From NCBI RefSeq assembly GCF_001282725.1, contig NZ_LN876587.1, positions 1,111,695 through 1,175,694 on the forward strand: a DNA stretch of 64,000 bases, given 5' to 3'. The first letter of the stretch is position 1, and every line of letters starts with the position of its first letter. This DNA is from Inediibacterium massiliense. Its GTDB lineage: Bacteria > Bacillota > Clostridia > Peptostreptococcales > Thermotaleaceae. Under the pieces are notes generated by a model. It saw nothing but the letters and a program-made list of their open reading frames with translations, did not search any database and was not told the DNA's origin. Below, one piece after another: positions 55,416-63,615 of the stretch. The position numbers were made by a program, and so were the translations under genes.

Positions 55416-56141
55416 CTACATTAATACTTCTAAAACAATAACTATCACCATTAAACTAATAGATAAATAATCACAAAATCTCATTTTCATTTTTACCATA
55501 CATGTTCTTGGATTTGGATTTTCAATTGCTCTTGTTATAGCTGCTGCTGATAGTTCATCTGATACTTTAGAAGCTGACATAAGCATCGGAACATATATAC
55601 ATTCAATAGTATCTGATGGATTTTTTAAGAATCCCCAAAATGTAGGACTTACATCTCTCATTCTCATTGAATCTTTTATATTCTTCCAATCCTCAAATAC
55701 TACTGGAAAATACCTAATCATAACTGTTAATGGAATAATAATTTTTTTGGATACTCCCATCTTGTTGAGAGCTCCCATAAATTCACTAACTTTTGTTGTA
55801 GAAATCATAATACTTGCTAATAATGCACATGGTAATATCATCTTTACGAATTGTGAAAATGTCATTATCATAAGCGCCAATGTTCCTCTTAAATATTTTC
55901 CAGCCAGATATTCTACTAAAATAAGACAAAAATATCCAAATGATATCTTTATTGGAGACTTATATGCACCACATAAAAAGCCAAAAATTAAATAAAAAAT
56001 TATAAGACCCATTTTTATTTGAATACTAGATGCAAGAAATATTGACACATTTCCTAATATCATTAAAATAATCTTTGTTCGAGGATCAATTTTCAAAATA
56101 CCTTTTTCCCCTTTGTTTTCTACTGTAATATAATTGATCAT
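55416..56141 (-). CDS. ECF transporter transmembrane T component
   Basis: The 241-residue protein has about five membrane helices and the CbiQ-type pattern: KIDPRTKIILMIL near the start, RYFPVVFEDWKNIKDSMRMR (the Ala-Arg-Gly-like coupling helix), and SDELSAAAITRAIENPNPR (second coupling helix). It overlaps the S-component stop by ATGA and joins substrate-binding and ATPase parts. Confidence 0.88.
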   Translation of the reverse strand: MINYITVENKGEKGILKIDPRTKIILMILGNVSIFLASSIQIKMGLIIFYLIFGFLCGAYKSPIKISFGYFCLILVEYLAGKYLRGTLALMIMTFSQFVKMILPCALLASIMISTTKVSEFMGALNKMGVSKKIIIPLTVMIRYFPVVFEDWKNIKDSMRMRDVSPTFWGFLKNPSDTIECIYVPMLMSASKVSDELSAAAITRAIENPNPRTCMVKMKMRFCDYLSISLMVIVIVLEVLM

Positions 56142-56749
56142 GACACTATTCCGGCTTTTCTAAACTGCTTTCTTAATAATCTTTTACCTATTAAACCACT
56201 TATCACAGCACAAATAATTGTACCTATAATAATAGCTGGCAACATCCAGCTCTGACCAGTTGAAACCATTGTATCAAAATACGCTGGATTTGCTGTACTG
56301 TTCTTTTGCATATAAGCCAAATAATTCTTTTGATCTAAAAAAAACATGGCATATGATGTTGTATTCGCTAACATAAATAATGAATATCCTATTATTGTAA
56401 ATTTGAAATTTTTATATTTTCCACTTGCTGTAATACGATCTGAAATAATTCCTAAAACCATAAACCCAACAGCCATGCTCCAGTGCATACCCGTTATAAA
56501 CATAAAAATTCCCACTAAAATTCCTAAAATTGTGATACCACCTTTCTTTGGAACTTTTGCAGATAAAAGTAAATACACTGGACCTGGAAGTAATGCTGCA
56601 CCTAATGGCATAAGAAAAGTTAAAACAGGATTGGTTGCAAAAAATACTCCTCCTAAAAGCATAAATACTGTAAAAATTGTAGAGAAAATCCCTGTGGTTA
56701 CCATATCCTTCACAGTTAATTTATTTGCCTTGCTTAATTGTTTTGACAT
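56138..56749 (-). CDS. MptS/Trep_Strep-type ECF substrate-binding (S) component
   Basis: The 203-residue protein has five or six helices with the Trep_Strep/MptD pattern: LTVKDMVTTGIFSTIF, then TFLMPLGAALLPGPVYLLL, GITILGILVGIFMF and IGKRLLRKQF at the end. AGGGGG precedes the ATG. The family is named from Treponema and Streptococcus proteins and is often found with AraC regulators and siderophore genes; the substrate is not established. A Fur-like element and an AraC gene lie on the other side of its promoter. Confidence 0.82.
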   Translation of the reverse strand: MSKQLSKANKLTVKDMVTTGIFSTIFTVFMLLGGVFFATNPVLTFLMPLGAALLPGPVYLLLSAKVPKKGGITILGILVGIFMFITGMHWSMAVGFMVLGIISDRITASGKYKNFKFTIIGYSLFMLANTTSYAMFFLDQKNYLAYMQKNSTANPAYFDTMVSTGQSWMLPAIIIGTIICAVISGLIGKRLLRKQFRKAGIVS

Positions 56750-56863
56750 AAGTATTCCCCCTAAAATATTGAGTTAGTGAATCTAGTTCTATACCTATCT
56801 TGTAATTGACATTTTATAAAACCTATTTTTAGTATATAGTATATATTATAACGGCAGTATTGA

Positions 56864-56884
56864 GAATGCATATTATTATCATTC
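56864..56884. promoter_or_regulatory. Weak Fur-like box between the ECF operon and an AraC gene
   Basis: GAATGCATAT and TATTATCATTC form an imperfect palindrome resembling the Fur consensus in its right half. It lies in the divergent promoter region, so it could act on both genes. Confidence 0.5.
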
Positions 56885-56932
56885 GTCTATTCACGATATA
56901 TTAGAGTCCAATCGTGGCAAAGGAGGCTGAAA

Positions 56933-57886
56933 ATGAATCAACAATTAAATATTCATGAATCTTTGCTTTTAAAGAACGGTTTTCATAAATGTAATAACTG
57001 TAAAAAATATAATTCTATTGGAACTTGTTATGAATTAAACCCTGCTATTGGATCAGGTTATTATTGGATTTATATTCATGAAAATCTTTTCTCTATAGTA
57101 ATTCATGATTTTTATTTTCATGAAGATTTTTATTTTGAAAGTTTACTTCCTGAGTATTTTAGTATTTCTTATTACGAATCTATTTCTGGTGAAGAATTAA
57201 ATCCTTATTCTCCCTTACATGCAGGATGTGTTAAAAGTTACTGGTGTAATAAAACCAGATATAAAGCATTATTACATAAAAACATTCCTATAAAATCTAT
57301 AGGAATAGAATTTATGCCCAAATATTGTGACGAATTTTTATCAAATAAATTTTCAGATGAGTATATAAATCCTCGCTCAGCTTTAATAAACATTAATGAA
57401 ACAACCCATTTTCCAGAAATGGTCTTGTTACTACATCAAATATTAAATTATAAAGGTAATGGTATTTCTGCTAAATTATTTTATGATGGCAAAGTTTCAG
57501 AAGCAATGGCACTTATATACGAAAGATATAAGCCCCATAAAAAAACTTATTCCAATCTTTCTCAAATAGATATAGACCATTTACAAAGTGTAGCTTCATA
57601 TATTAATGATCATTATGCTAATGAATTACCTTTATCTAAATTGTGTGAAATGGCTTGCATGGGGACTACTAAATTCAAAAAATCCTTCAAAGAACTATAT
57701 AAATGTACTGCTACTGAATATATACAGCATCGTCGTATGAGCCAAGCTGAGCATCTTTTAACAAATACCGATTTGACAATAGGTCAAATTTCTAAAATTG
57801 TAGGTTATAAAAGCGCTAGTAGATTTTCAGAACTTTTTAAAAAAAGCACTGGTTTATGTCCCATTGAATATAGACATTATATATAA
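56933..57886 (+). CDS. AraC family regulator with an N-terminal Cys-rich motif
   Basis: The 317-residue protein has the C-terminal AraC pair of helix-turn-helix units (LSKLCEMACMGTTKFKKSFK and ISKIVGYKSASRFSELFKK). Its N-terminal region holds a CxxC-type cluster KCNNCKKYNSIGTC (Cys20, 23, 32), unusual for AraC proteins and able to bind a metal or sense redox state. AAAGGAGG precedes the ATG. It is divergent from the ECF operon and probably controls it. Confidence 0.85.
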   Translation: MNQQLNIHESLLLKNGFHKCNNCKKYNSIGTCYELNPAIGSGYYWIYIHENLFSIVIHDFYFHEDFYFESLLPEYFSISYYESISGEELNPYSPLHAGCVKSYWCNKTRYKALLHKNIPIKSIGIEFMPKYCDEFLSNKFSDEYINPRSALININETTHFPEMVLLLHQILNYKGNGISAKLFYDGKVSEAMALIYERYKPHKKTYSNLSQIDIDHLQSVASYINDHYANELPLSKLCEMACMGTTKFKKSFKELYKCTATEYIQHRRMSQAEHLLTNTDLTIGQISKIVGYKSASRFSELFKKSTGLCPIEYRHYI

Positions 57887-57887
57887 A

Positions 57888-58091
57888 ATTTATAAGAATT
57901 ATGGGGACAAGTACCTTGATTATTACAATAACCATAGATATCAGAAACATCTAAACTTTATGAAACCACTAAAATACAGAGAGTATCTGAACAGTAAGGT
58001 TGCATAGAAATATCACCAACCACAAAATGTAATTGACAATATAAAGATTTTTATTATTTCCACTTTCTATTTGATAGGGATCGCTTCAATA
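57888..58091 (+). pseudogene. IS3 family transposase 3' remnant
   Basis: In frame the DNA reads IYKNYGDKYLDYYNNHRYQ and then KHLNFMKPLKYREYLNSK, with stop at 58005-58007. This is the C-terminus of an IS3-type integrase (YYNNxRxQ motif). A likely IRR end (AGGGATCGCTTCA, near 58078-58090) follows. The rest of the element is missing, so it is a relic. Confidence 0.8.
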
Positions 58092-58114
58092 ACAGCTGGT
58101 TTTCTTTATACAAC

Positions 58115-58147
58115 AAAAAACCTAAGGGAAACTTCCCTCAGGTTTTT
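58115..58147. terminator. Terminator after the feo operon
   Basis: Arms AAAAACCT-AGGGAA and TTCCCT-AGGTTTTT with one mismatch enclose a short loop, suited to end the feo transcript on the minus strand. Confidence 0.8.
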
Positions 58148-58152
58148 AAATA

Positions 58153-58320
58153 TTATTGATCTAATTTTTCTGTATTGCAACTACAATTGCTTTTTTTCTT
58201 ATCAGATCCACTAAGTGGACAACCAATGCATTTGGTACCTTTTCGCTTTTCCCTAATGACCTTTGCAATAGATAAACCAATTATTGATAATATGACTAAT
58301 CCAACAATTATATTTTTCAT
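58153..58320 (-). CDS. FeoB-associated Cys-rich membrane protein
   Basis: A 55-residue protein too short for most gene finders: one membrane helix (MKNIIVGLVILSIIGLSIA), a basic stop, then Cys motifs KCIGCPLSG and NCSCN. It lies nine bases after feoB. Proteins of this form accompany FeoB in many Firmicutes and may pass or ligate Fe(II) at the membrane. No ribosome site of strong form is needed as it follows feoB closely. Confidence 0.85.
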   Translation of the reverse strand: MKNIIVGLVILSIIGLSIAKVIREKRKGTKCIGCPLSGSDKKKSNCSCNTEKLDQ

Positions 58321-58329
58321 AATTTTATT

Positions 58330-60330
58330 CTATGCTCTCGCTATTAACTTTTGTTGTGCTTTTTGGTCACCTTTTTTCACAAGGTGAACAACATATGCTA
58401 CCAATGCTACAACAAAAATAAGTCCAGGGATAAAGCCAGCTCCTAAAGCACCAGTTGTTACTAATGTACCAATTTGATAAACTAAGAATGCTACCACATA
58501 ACCCATTCCAAACTGGAATGCAATACTGCCCCAAAGCCATGTTTTATCTTCCATTTCTGAGTTCATTGCACCAATAGCTGCAAAGCATGGCGGAGTAAAT
58601 AAGTTAAACATAAGATATGATAATGCAGCTACTGAAGTTAATCCCATAGCACTTGCAACATCTGATCCTCCTGATACTAATGCAAATTCTTCTGTATCAA
58701 TGAAATTTGTAATAGAATAAACTACTGCTAAAGTACCAACAACATTTTCTTTCGCGATAAAACCAGTAATAGCTGCTGCTGCAAGCTGCCATACACCAAA
58801 TCCTAATGGAATTAATAAAACGGCAAATGGTGATGCAATACTAGCTAAGATACTTGTATTTTCTGCTCCTTCAGCAACAACTTTAAATTGCCAGTTGAAT
58901 GTTTGCATAACTTGCACTCCTGCGTTGCAAAGAAGTATAATTGTACCTGCTTTAACAATAAATGCTTTAGCTCTTGAGAACATTGAAATTGTAGCTCTTT
59001 TGATACTTGGAAATCTATATTCTGGTAACTCCATAATGAAAAATGATTTTGCATTTTTCTCACCAGTAATTCTTAGTACCACCATAGCAGCAAGAACAAT
59101 GATCGCTATACCTACAAAGTACATTGTTGTCCCAACCCATGCTGCATCATTAAAGAACACACCAGCAAATAATGCGATAACTGGTAGCTTTGCACCACAA
59201 GGCATAAATGGAGTCAACATTGCAGTTGTTCTCCTTTGCCTTTCATTTTTGATTGTTCTAGTTGCCATAATCCCAGGAATACCACAACCAATCCCGATAA
59301 TCATAGGGATAATTGATTTACCTGATAAACCTACACGATTGAAGAAACGATCCATTATTACAGCAACACGTGCCATGTAACCACAATCTTCAAGTAAAGC
59401 TAATAAGAAAAATAATACCATGATCAGTGGTAAGAATCCAACTACAGCACCCACACCACCAATAATACCATCTAATAATAGTGCACTAAGAATTGGAGAT
59501 ACATTTTCTCCCAGTATACCTGCTGCCCATGCATTTATTCCATCAATCCAACCAACTAATGTATTTGCCACTAATGGTCCTACAGATTCTTGTGATATGG
59601 AGAATACAGCCCACATAACCAAAGCAAATATTGGAAGTCCTAACCATTTATGCGCTAATATTCTATCAGCAGCATCTTGCTTTGTTTGACGATTACTACT
59701 TACCTTACGGTCTTCAACCTTGGAAACAATACCCTTAACAAAATCATAACGCTTTTTATCAGAGATTTCTACCTCTTTAGCATTTGTAAAGTCAACTCCC
59801 TTACTATTATATGGAGCTGTTTGACCTTTCCCTTTAACTTCTACAGCTTTTGAAATTAGCGCTTCTAATCCATTGTTGCTTGATTTTGTTGACACGGTTT
59901 TAATAACTGGACATCCTAAAGCTTTACTTAATGCAGTTACATTAATGGCTGTTTGCTTTTTTTCATTTAAGTCACTCTTGTTAAGAGCTACAACTACTGG
60001 AATACCTAACTCCAAAAGTTGTGTTGTAAAAAATAAACTTCTACTTAAGTTTGTTGCATCAACAATATTGATGATTACATCTGGATTTTCGTTTTTAACA
60101 AAGTCACGAGTAATTGATTCCTCAGATGTAAATGGTGACATAGAATATGCCCCTGGAAGATCGACTGCTGTAATCTCTACTCCAGTCTTGTTCAAATTCT
60201 TTTTAATATCTCCTTCTTTTTTCTCAATGGTAACACCAGCCCAGTTACCAACACGTTCAATCTTACCTGTTATGGAATTAAACATGGTTGTTTTACCACT
60301 GTTAGGATTGCCTGTTAATGCTATTTTCAT
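58330..60330 (-). CDS. feoB: Ferrous iron transporter FeoB
   Basis: The 666-residue protein has an N-terminal G domain (GNPNSGKTTMFNSITG, the T-loop, DLPGAYSMSP, NKSD) and a polytopic membrane domain with Gate motifs (IPMIIGIGCGIPGIMATR and FMPCGAKLPV). It imports Fe(II). AGGAGGGA precedes the ATG. An identical palindrome to that before the dtxR gene lies 90 bases upstream, so feoB may have its own regulated promoter, separate from feoA. Confidence 0.95.
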   Translation of the reverse strand: MKIALTGNPNSGKTTMFNSITGKIERVGNWAGVTIEKKEGDIKKNLNKTGVEITAVDLPGAYSMSPFTSEESITRDFVKNENPDVIINIVDATNLSRSLFFTTQLLELGIPVVVALNKSDLNEKKQTAINVTALSKALGCPVIKTVSTKSSNNGLEALISKAVEVKGKGQTAPYNSKGVDFTNAKEVEISDKKRYDFVKGIVSKVEDRKVSSNRQTKQDAADRILAHKWLGLPIFALVMWAVFSISQESVGPLVANTLVGWIDGINAWAAGILGENVSPILSALLLDGIIGGVGAVVGFLPLIMVLFFLLALLEDCGYMARVAVIMDRFFNRVGLSGKSIIPMIIGIGCGIPGIMATRTIKNERQRRTTAMLTPFMPCGAKLPVIALFAGVFFNDAAWVGTTMYFVGIAIIVLAAMVVLRITGEKNAKSFFIMELPEYRFPSIKRATISMFSRAKAFIVKAGTIILLCNAGVQVMQTFNWQFKVVAEGAENTSILASIASPFAVLLIPLGFGVWQLAAAAITGFIAKENVVGTLAVVYSITNFIDTEEFALVSGGSDVASAMGLTSVAALSYLMFNLFTPPCFAAIGAMNSEMEDKTWLWGSIAFQFGMGYVVAFLVYQIGTLVTTGALGAGFIPGLIFVVALVAYVVHLVKKGDQKAQQKLIARA

Positions 60331-60419
60331 AATTTCCCTCCTAAATATTATTTATCAGCATGGCTAGATTAAAATAAGTATAAATTAATAATTTATTATA
60401 TATGAGATCGAATATCAAA

Positions 60420-60435
60420 GTTAACCTTAGTTAAC
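60420..60435. promoter_or_regulatory. Operator-like palindrome upstream of feoB
   Basis: GTTAAC-CTTA-GTTAAC, identical to 61223-61238. Each half is itself a palindrome. It lies between feoA and feoB. Confidence 0.65.
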
Positions 60436-60482
60436 TTCATGGCCAATTGAAAAGCTATATTCCTATAGCTTTCAATAAAAAA

Positions 60483-60767
60483 TTATATAATAATTGCTTC
60501 TGCTAATTCTAAATTAATACTGTATCTTGCATCTTTTACAGATATAACATAGTTTTCACCCAATGCGGATATTACGGTTAATTTTTCACCTTCGTAACAG
60601 CCTAACGTAAATAAGAAACTCTTTAGCTCCTCATCATCCGTTTCAATCCTTTTTATTGTATATTCTACATCTACTGTTCCTTCTGATAATTTTTTCATCA
60701 AATCACCCTTAACCTCTTTAACTTCATAATTTCCAGTCATCCCTCTACTTATTACATTACTAACCAT
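60483..60767 (-). CDS. feoA: FeoA-like SH3-fold protein
   Basis: The 94-residue protein has the FeoA domain (DVEYTIKRIETDDEELKSFL and GEKLTVISALGENYVISV) with an N-terminal extension. AGGAGG before the first ATG supports the long form; an inner Met (24) would give a canonical length. It is an accessory to FeoB. It lies 25 bases after the DtxR-type gene in the same operon. Confidence 0.85.
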   Translation of the reverse strand: MVSNVISRGMTGNYEVKEVKGDLMKKLSEGTVDVEYTIKRIETDDEELKSFLFTLGCYEGEKLTVISALGENYVISVKDARYSINLELAEAIII

Positions 60768-60792
60768 ATATACCTCCTATATATATCACTTT

Positions 60793-61170
60793 TTAATCTT
60801 TATCACATTTTTTAAAGTATGCTTCTATTGCACGAAGCAGGCTGTCACTTACAATATGTTCCATCTTACAAGCATTCTCAGATGCTTCAGCTGGTACCAA
60901 TCCAAGGGAATGCTCCAGAAAATCAGCAATCAACTTGTGATTATAATACACTTGTTCAGAAATCTCTCTACCCTTTTGCGTAAGTGTAATACTTCCATAA
61001 GTTTCCTTATATATCAATTCTTGATCTTTGAGCTGCTTCATAGCTTTTGACACGCTTGCTTTTGACACTCCCAAAGCTTCAGCAATATCCACTACATGAG
61101 CATGGCCATGCTCCTTGTCCAATATATAGATGGTTTCTAAATACATTTCAACTGATTCATTGTACTTCAT
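60793..61170 (-). CDS. DtxR/MntR family metal-dependent repressor
   Basis: About 125 residues with winged helix (VDIAEALGVSKASVSKAMKQL) and the metal-binding helices (KIADFLEHSLGLVPAEASEN in form, quoted as ADFLEHSLGL, and ENACKMEHIVS). It lacks the C-terminal SH3 domain, so it is like MntR or short IdeR. GGGAGG before the ATG at 61170 sets the start, four codons inside the longest frame. It starts the feo operon and two identical palindromes in the locus (60420, 61223) are likely its operators, probably Fe(II)-dependent. Confidence 0.88.
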   Translation of the reverse strand: MKYNESVEMYLETIYILDKEHGHAHVVDIAEALGVSKASVSKAMKQLKDQELIYKETYGSITLTQKGREISEQVYYNHKLIADFLEHSLGLVPAEASENACKMEHIVSDSLLRAIEAYFKKCDKD

Positions 61171-61222
61171 TTTTCCTCCCATATATGATATATATAATCT
61201 GATATTACAAGAAATTTATAAA

Positions 61223-61238
61223 GTTAACCTTAGTTAAC
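61223..61238. promoter_or_regulatory. Operator-like palindrome upstream of the dtxR-feoA operon
   Basis: GTTAAC-CTTA-GTTAAC, 53 bases before the regulator start codon, within the promoter region. Identical copy before feoB. Confidence 0.7.
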
Positions 61239-61424
61239 AAATGTATTCTATACTTGTTGAGTAGCTTTGTCAACAAATTATTGATTTTTCCATATTTGTA
61301 AGATTATTTCAATACAATATATCTATCAATATGTATTTTTTCCATTTGTTTATACTCATCATTTGATTGTGATTATCAGTTTCAATGATATTGTATACTA
61401 ATTGATTACAATCGTCAATAGCTT

Positions 61425-61820
61425 TCATATTTTTTCTATGCATTTTCTACAGAGTCCATAAAAGTTTATCCAACCGCCAATAATCTTAATGTTTTTATTT
61501 TTTATATAGATTTGATCTAATCTATACTGATTTCCCATATGAACTACCTTTATTCTTTTACATTCTTTGCAAATCAATAAACAATGATTGTTTTCAACTA
61601 ATTTAAAACTTCTCATTCCCTTATGCATATAGCTACAATATATTTTGCCTATATTCATTAAAGTGTCTAGCACTCTATATACAGTTCTTTGGCTAATCTT
61701 TTTATTTTTTTCATGGATCAATGCCATAATTTCTTTTATATTTAAGTTTTTGCATATGTTTTCTTGAAATATTTGATAAATGACTAACTGATTTCTAGAT
61801 AACTTATTTTCCACTTTCAT
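61425..61820 (-). CDS. Fur family regulator with a degenerate regulatory metal site
   Basis: The 131-residue protein has the Fur winged helix (QRTVYRVLDTLMNIGKI) and two structural Cys pairs (CKEC at 84-87, CRKC at 124-127). The usual His-rich sensing site before the first pair is reduced to one His (ENNHCLLICKEC), and the HxLxxxGxC segment reads GWINFYGLC, so the His ligand is missing. It may sense a different metal or none. AGGAGAGGG precedes the ATG. A Fur box in its own promoter region (61897-61915) suggests autoregulation or control by another Fur. Confidence 0.82.
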   Translation of the reverse strand: MKVENKLSRNQLVIYQIFQENICKNLNIKEIMALIHEKNKKISQRTVYRVLDTLMNIGKIYCSYMHKGMRSFKLVENNHCLLICKECKRIKVVHMGNQYRLDQIYIKNKNIKIIGGWINFYGLCRKCIEKI

Positions 61821-62353
61821 GTTTATGATGTCCCTCTCCTACCATAGTCACAGATGCTAAGATGCCTCAGTGTATCGGTTTTATTACATCAACATTAACG
61901 ATACTCATTATCATTTATATTATCATAATATTCTTTTTCTGTAAAATAAATTTAAAAATTTTTTGATTATATAATTTAAGCATATTTCCTAAGAAACTAT
62001 TATCTAATGTTCCATTAATAAATTTCATAATATTTCATATTTTTCTATAATATTATATGATATATTAGATTTGTGTACACAAAAAATAGCTTATATTAGA
62101 CGGATGTGTATAATTGTGTTGTACATTTTAATACTAAAAAATTGCCTTATTTGCAGATATAATAATCATAAAGTACCAAGAAGGAATTGATGTAGAGTAA
62201 GATGCAAAAAAGCATTTTATGCTGATTCTCAAGTAAGGAAAGTTTTAGAAAAACAAATTCAATCATATGAAATAACAGCAAGTAAAATCAAGCAGTAATC
62301 TCTCTATTTCTTTATAATACATGTAGGGTGATTGAAACGAGGTGAATAGACGA
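61821..62353. other. Intergenic region upstream of the fur homologue and AraC/GyrI gene
   Basis: Contains the Fur box near 61897. Around 62212-62298 a frame AFYADSQVRKVLEKQIQ to KIKQ and a stop may be the end of a decayed gene. The rest is AT-rich with no recognised gene. Confidence 0.4.
61897..61915. promoter_or_regulatory. Fur box upstream of the fur homologue
   Basis: On the minus strand TGATAATGAGTATCG matches 13 of 15 positions of the Fur 7-1-7 consensus and is flanked by matching bases. It lies about 77 bases before the start codon. Confidence 0.75.
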
Positions 62354-63319
62354 ATGTACGAGTGGCAGAAACAAATTCAAATAATCGTTGATGAAATTGA
62401 CAAATGTATTAAAAATTATAATAACGAAGCCTTGACACTACGCTTTCTTTCTCGCAGACTGGGTTATTCCGAATTTTATACAACGAAAAAATTCAAAGAA
62501 ATATTGGGTATGCAATTTAGGGAGTATCTGCGGCATAGAAAATTAGCCTTTGCACTAAAAGAGGTTCGGGATAGTGAAAAAAGCCTTTTAGATATTGCTT
62601 TTAATTATGGTTTTTCATCACATGAAGCTTTTACCAGAGCTTTCAAGGGAATATATGGTGTAACTCCAAGTAAATACCGAAAAAAGCCTAAGCCTGTCGT
62701 TCTTCGTACAAAAATAAACCCTTTTGATCGCTACTTTTTAGGATTGGGAGAGATTGGTATGATGAAATCTACAGATGATGTTAAAATTTATTTTGTAACC
62801 ATTCCCGCACACAAATTTTTGCACATTAAAAACTATGAGAGTAATGGGTATTGGGATTTTTGGCAAAAGCAAAATCTTATTCCGGGACAGGACTGCGAAA
62901 CAATTTGCGGCTTACTCGATAGTATCAAGGGCAAATTGGATGATGATGGTGGGAGCGAATCTAACGGCGGCAGCGGTCAGATTATGGCGTACATTAATGA
63001 CCCGGACGGCAGACTCTGCGATTGGGGTATTCCACGTACAGAGTGTTATGGTGTACGACTTCCTTTTGATTATAAAAGCGAAGTACCACCACAAATGCTT
63101 ATGATTGATGTTCCTGAAGCCGAGTATATTGTTTTTGAACATGGCCCATTCGATTATGACCAGGAAAATCGTAGTGTGGAGGAAAAGATTGAAAAGGCAA
63201 TGGCAACTTTTGATTTTGCAGGTACTGGTTACTGCTTTGATACTTCCCCCGGTAAAATAATTTACTTTTATTATAATCCGGAACAGTTTTTTAAGTATAT
63301 CAGACCCGTGCGGAAGTAA
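62354..63319 (+). CDS. AraC family regulator with GyrI-like effector domain
   Basis: About 321 residues: N-terminal AraC helix-turn-helix pair (LRFLSRRLGYSEFYTTKKFK and IAFNYGFSSHEAFTRAFKG) and a C-terminal GyrI-like small-molecule-binding domain from about residue 130. GAGGTGA eight bases before the ATG at 62354 sets the start; a GTG four codons earlier is out of place. The C-terminal part is clearly richer in GC than its neighbours (around 62930-63050), a sign of recent transfer. It may control a drug or stress response. Confidence 0.85.
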   Translation: MYEWQKQIQIIVDEIDKCIKNYNNEALTLRFLSRRLGYSEFYTTKKFKEILGMQFREYLRHRKLAFALKEVRDSEKSLLDIAFNYGFSSHEAFTRAFKGIYGVTPSKYRKKPKPVVLRTKINPFDRYFLGLGEIGMMKSTDDVKIYFVTIPAHKFLHIKNYESNGYWDFWQKQNLIPGQDCETICGLLDSIKGKLDDDGGSESNGGSGQIMAYINDPDGRLCDWGIPRTECYGVRLPFDYKSEVPPQMLMIDVPEAEYIVFEHGPFDYDQENRSVEEKIEKAMATFDFAGTGYCFDTSPGKIIYFYYNPEQFFKYIRPVRK

Positions 63320-63390
63320 ATAAAATTGACTTCCTATCCACTATACAGACGCTAATGAAGAAATCAAATAGAATATTAAGTAAGTACACA

Positions 63391-63440
63391 CTTGCCAATT
63401 TTCTATAGCTATCTTTAATAGTAAACTCAAAAAGAACTTC
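63391..63440. repeat. Dispersed degenerate repeat, copy 4
   Basis: Contains CCAATTTTCTATAGCTATCT and TTAATAGTAAACTC, matching copies 1 and 3 twenty kilobases away. On the minus strand it reads VLFEFTIKDSYRKL. Confidence 0.65.
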
Positions 63441-63470
63441 TAGATTTATTAATACTTAGAAGTTCTTTCT
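63431..63470. terminator. Bidirectional terminator between convergent genes
   Basis: Arms AAAGAACTTCTA (63431-63442) and TAGAAGTTCTTT (63457-63468) form a perfect 12-base stem with T on exit. Confidence 0.8.
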
Positions 63471-63615
63471 CTATTGGGGCATAACAAATAACCCCTTTTA
63501 TAAAATTTATTTAATTTTATACAGTCATAATCAATCCTTGTACAAAGCCTTTTATAAAAGAAACCTCATTTCTAATTCTTAATTAGTGTACCAGAGATAT
63601 ATTTTTTCATTGCAA

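Noticed and set aside
58895-59380. 161-codon plus-strand frame inside feoB
   Set aside because: It is antisense to conserved membrane helices of FeoB and has no ribosome site; its length comes from the codon bias of the real gene.
60448-60475. Hairpin between feoA and feoB as a terminator
   Set aside because: Arms like AAAGCTATA/TATAGCTTT pair well, but no T run follows on the minus strand; it may only be partial and was not listed.
61361-61400. GATTATCA-like sequence near the 3' end of the fur homologue as an extra Fur box
   Set aside because: It lies downstream of the gene with no promoter to control and the palindrome is poor.
62212-62298. Possible small gene upstream of the AraC/GyrI gene
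   Set aside because: The frame has a stop just upstream and no start with a ribosome site; kept only as a possible decayed end.
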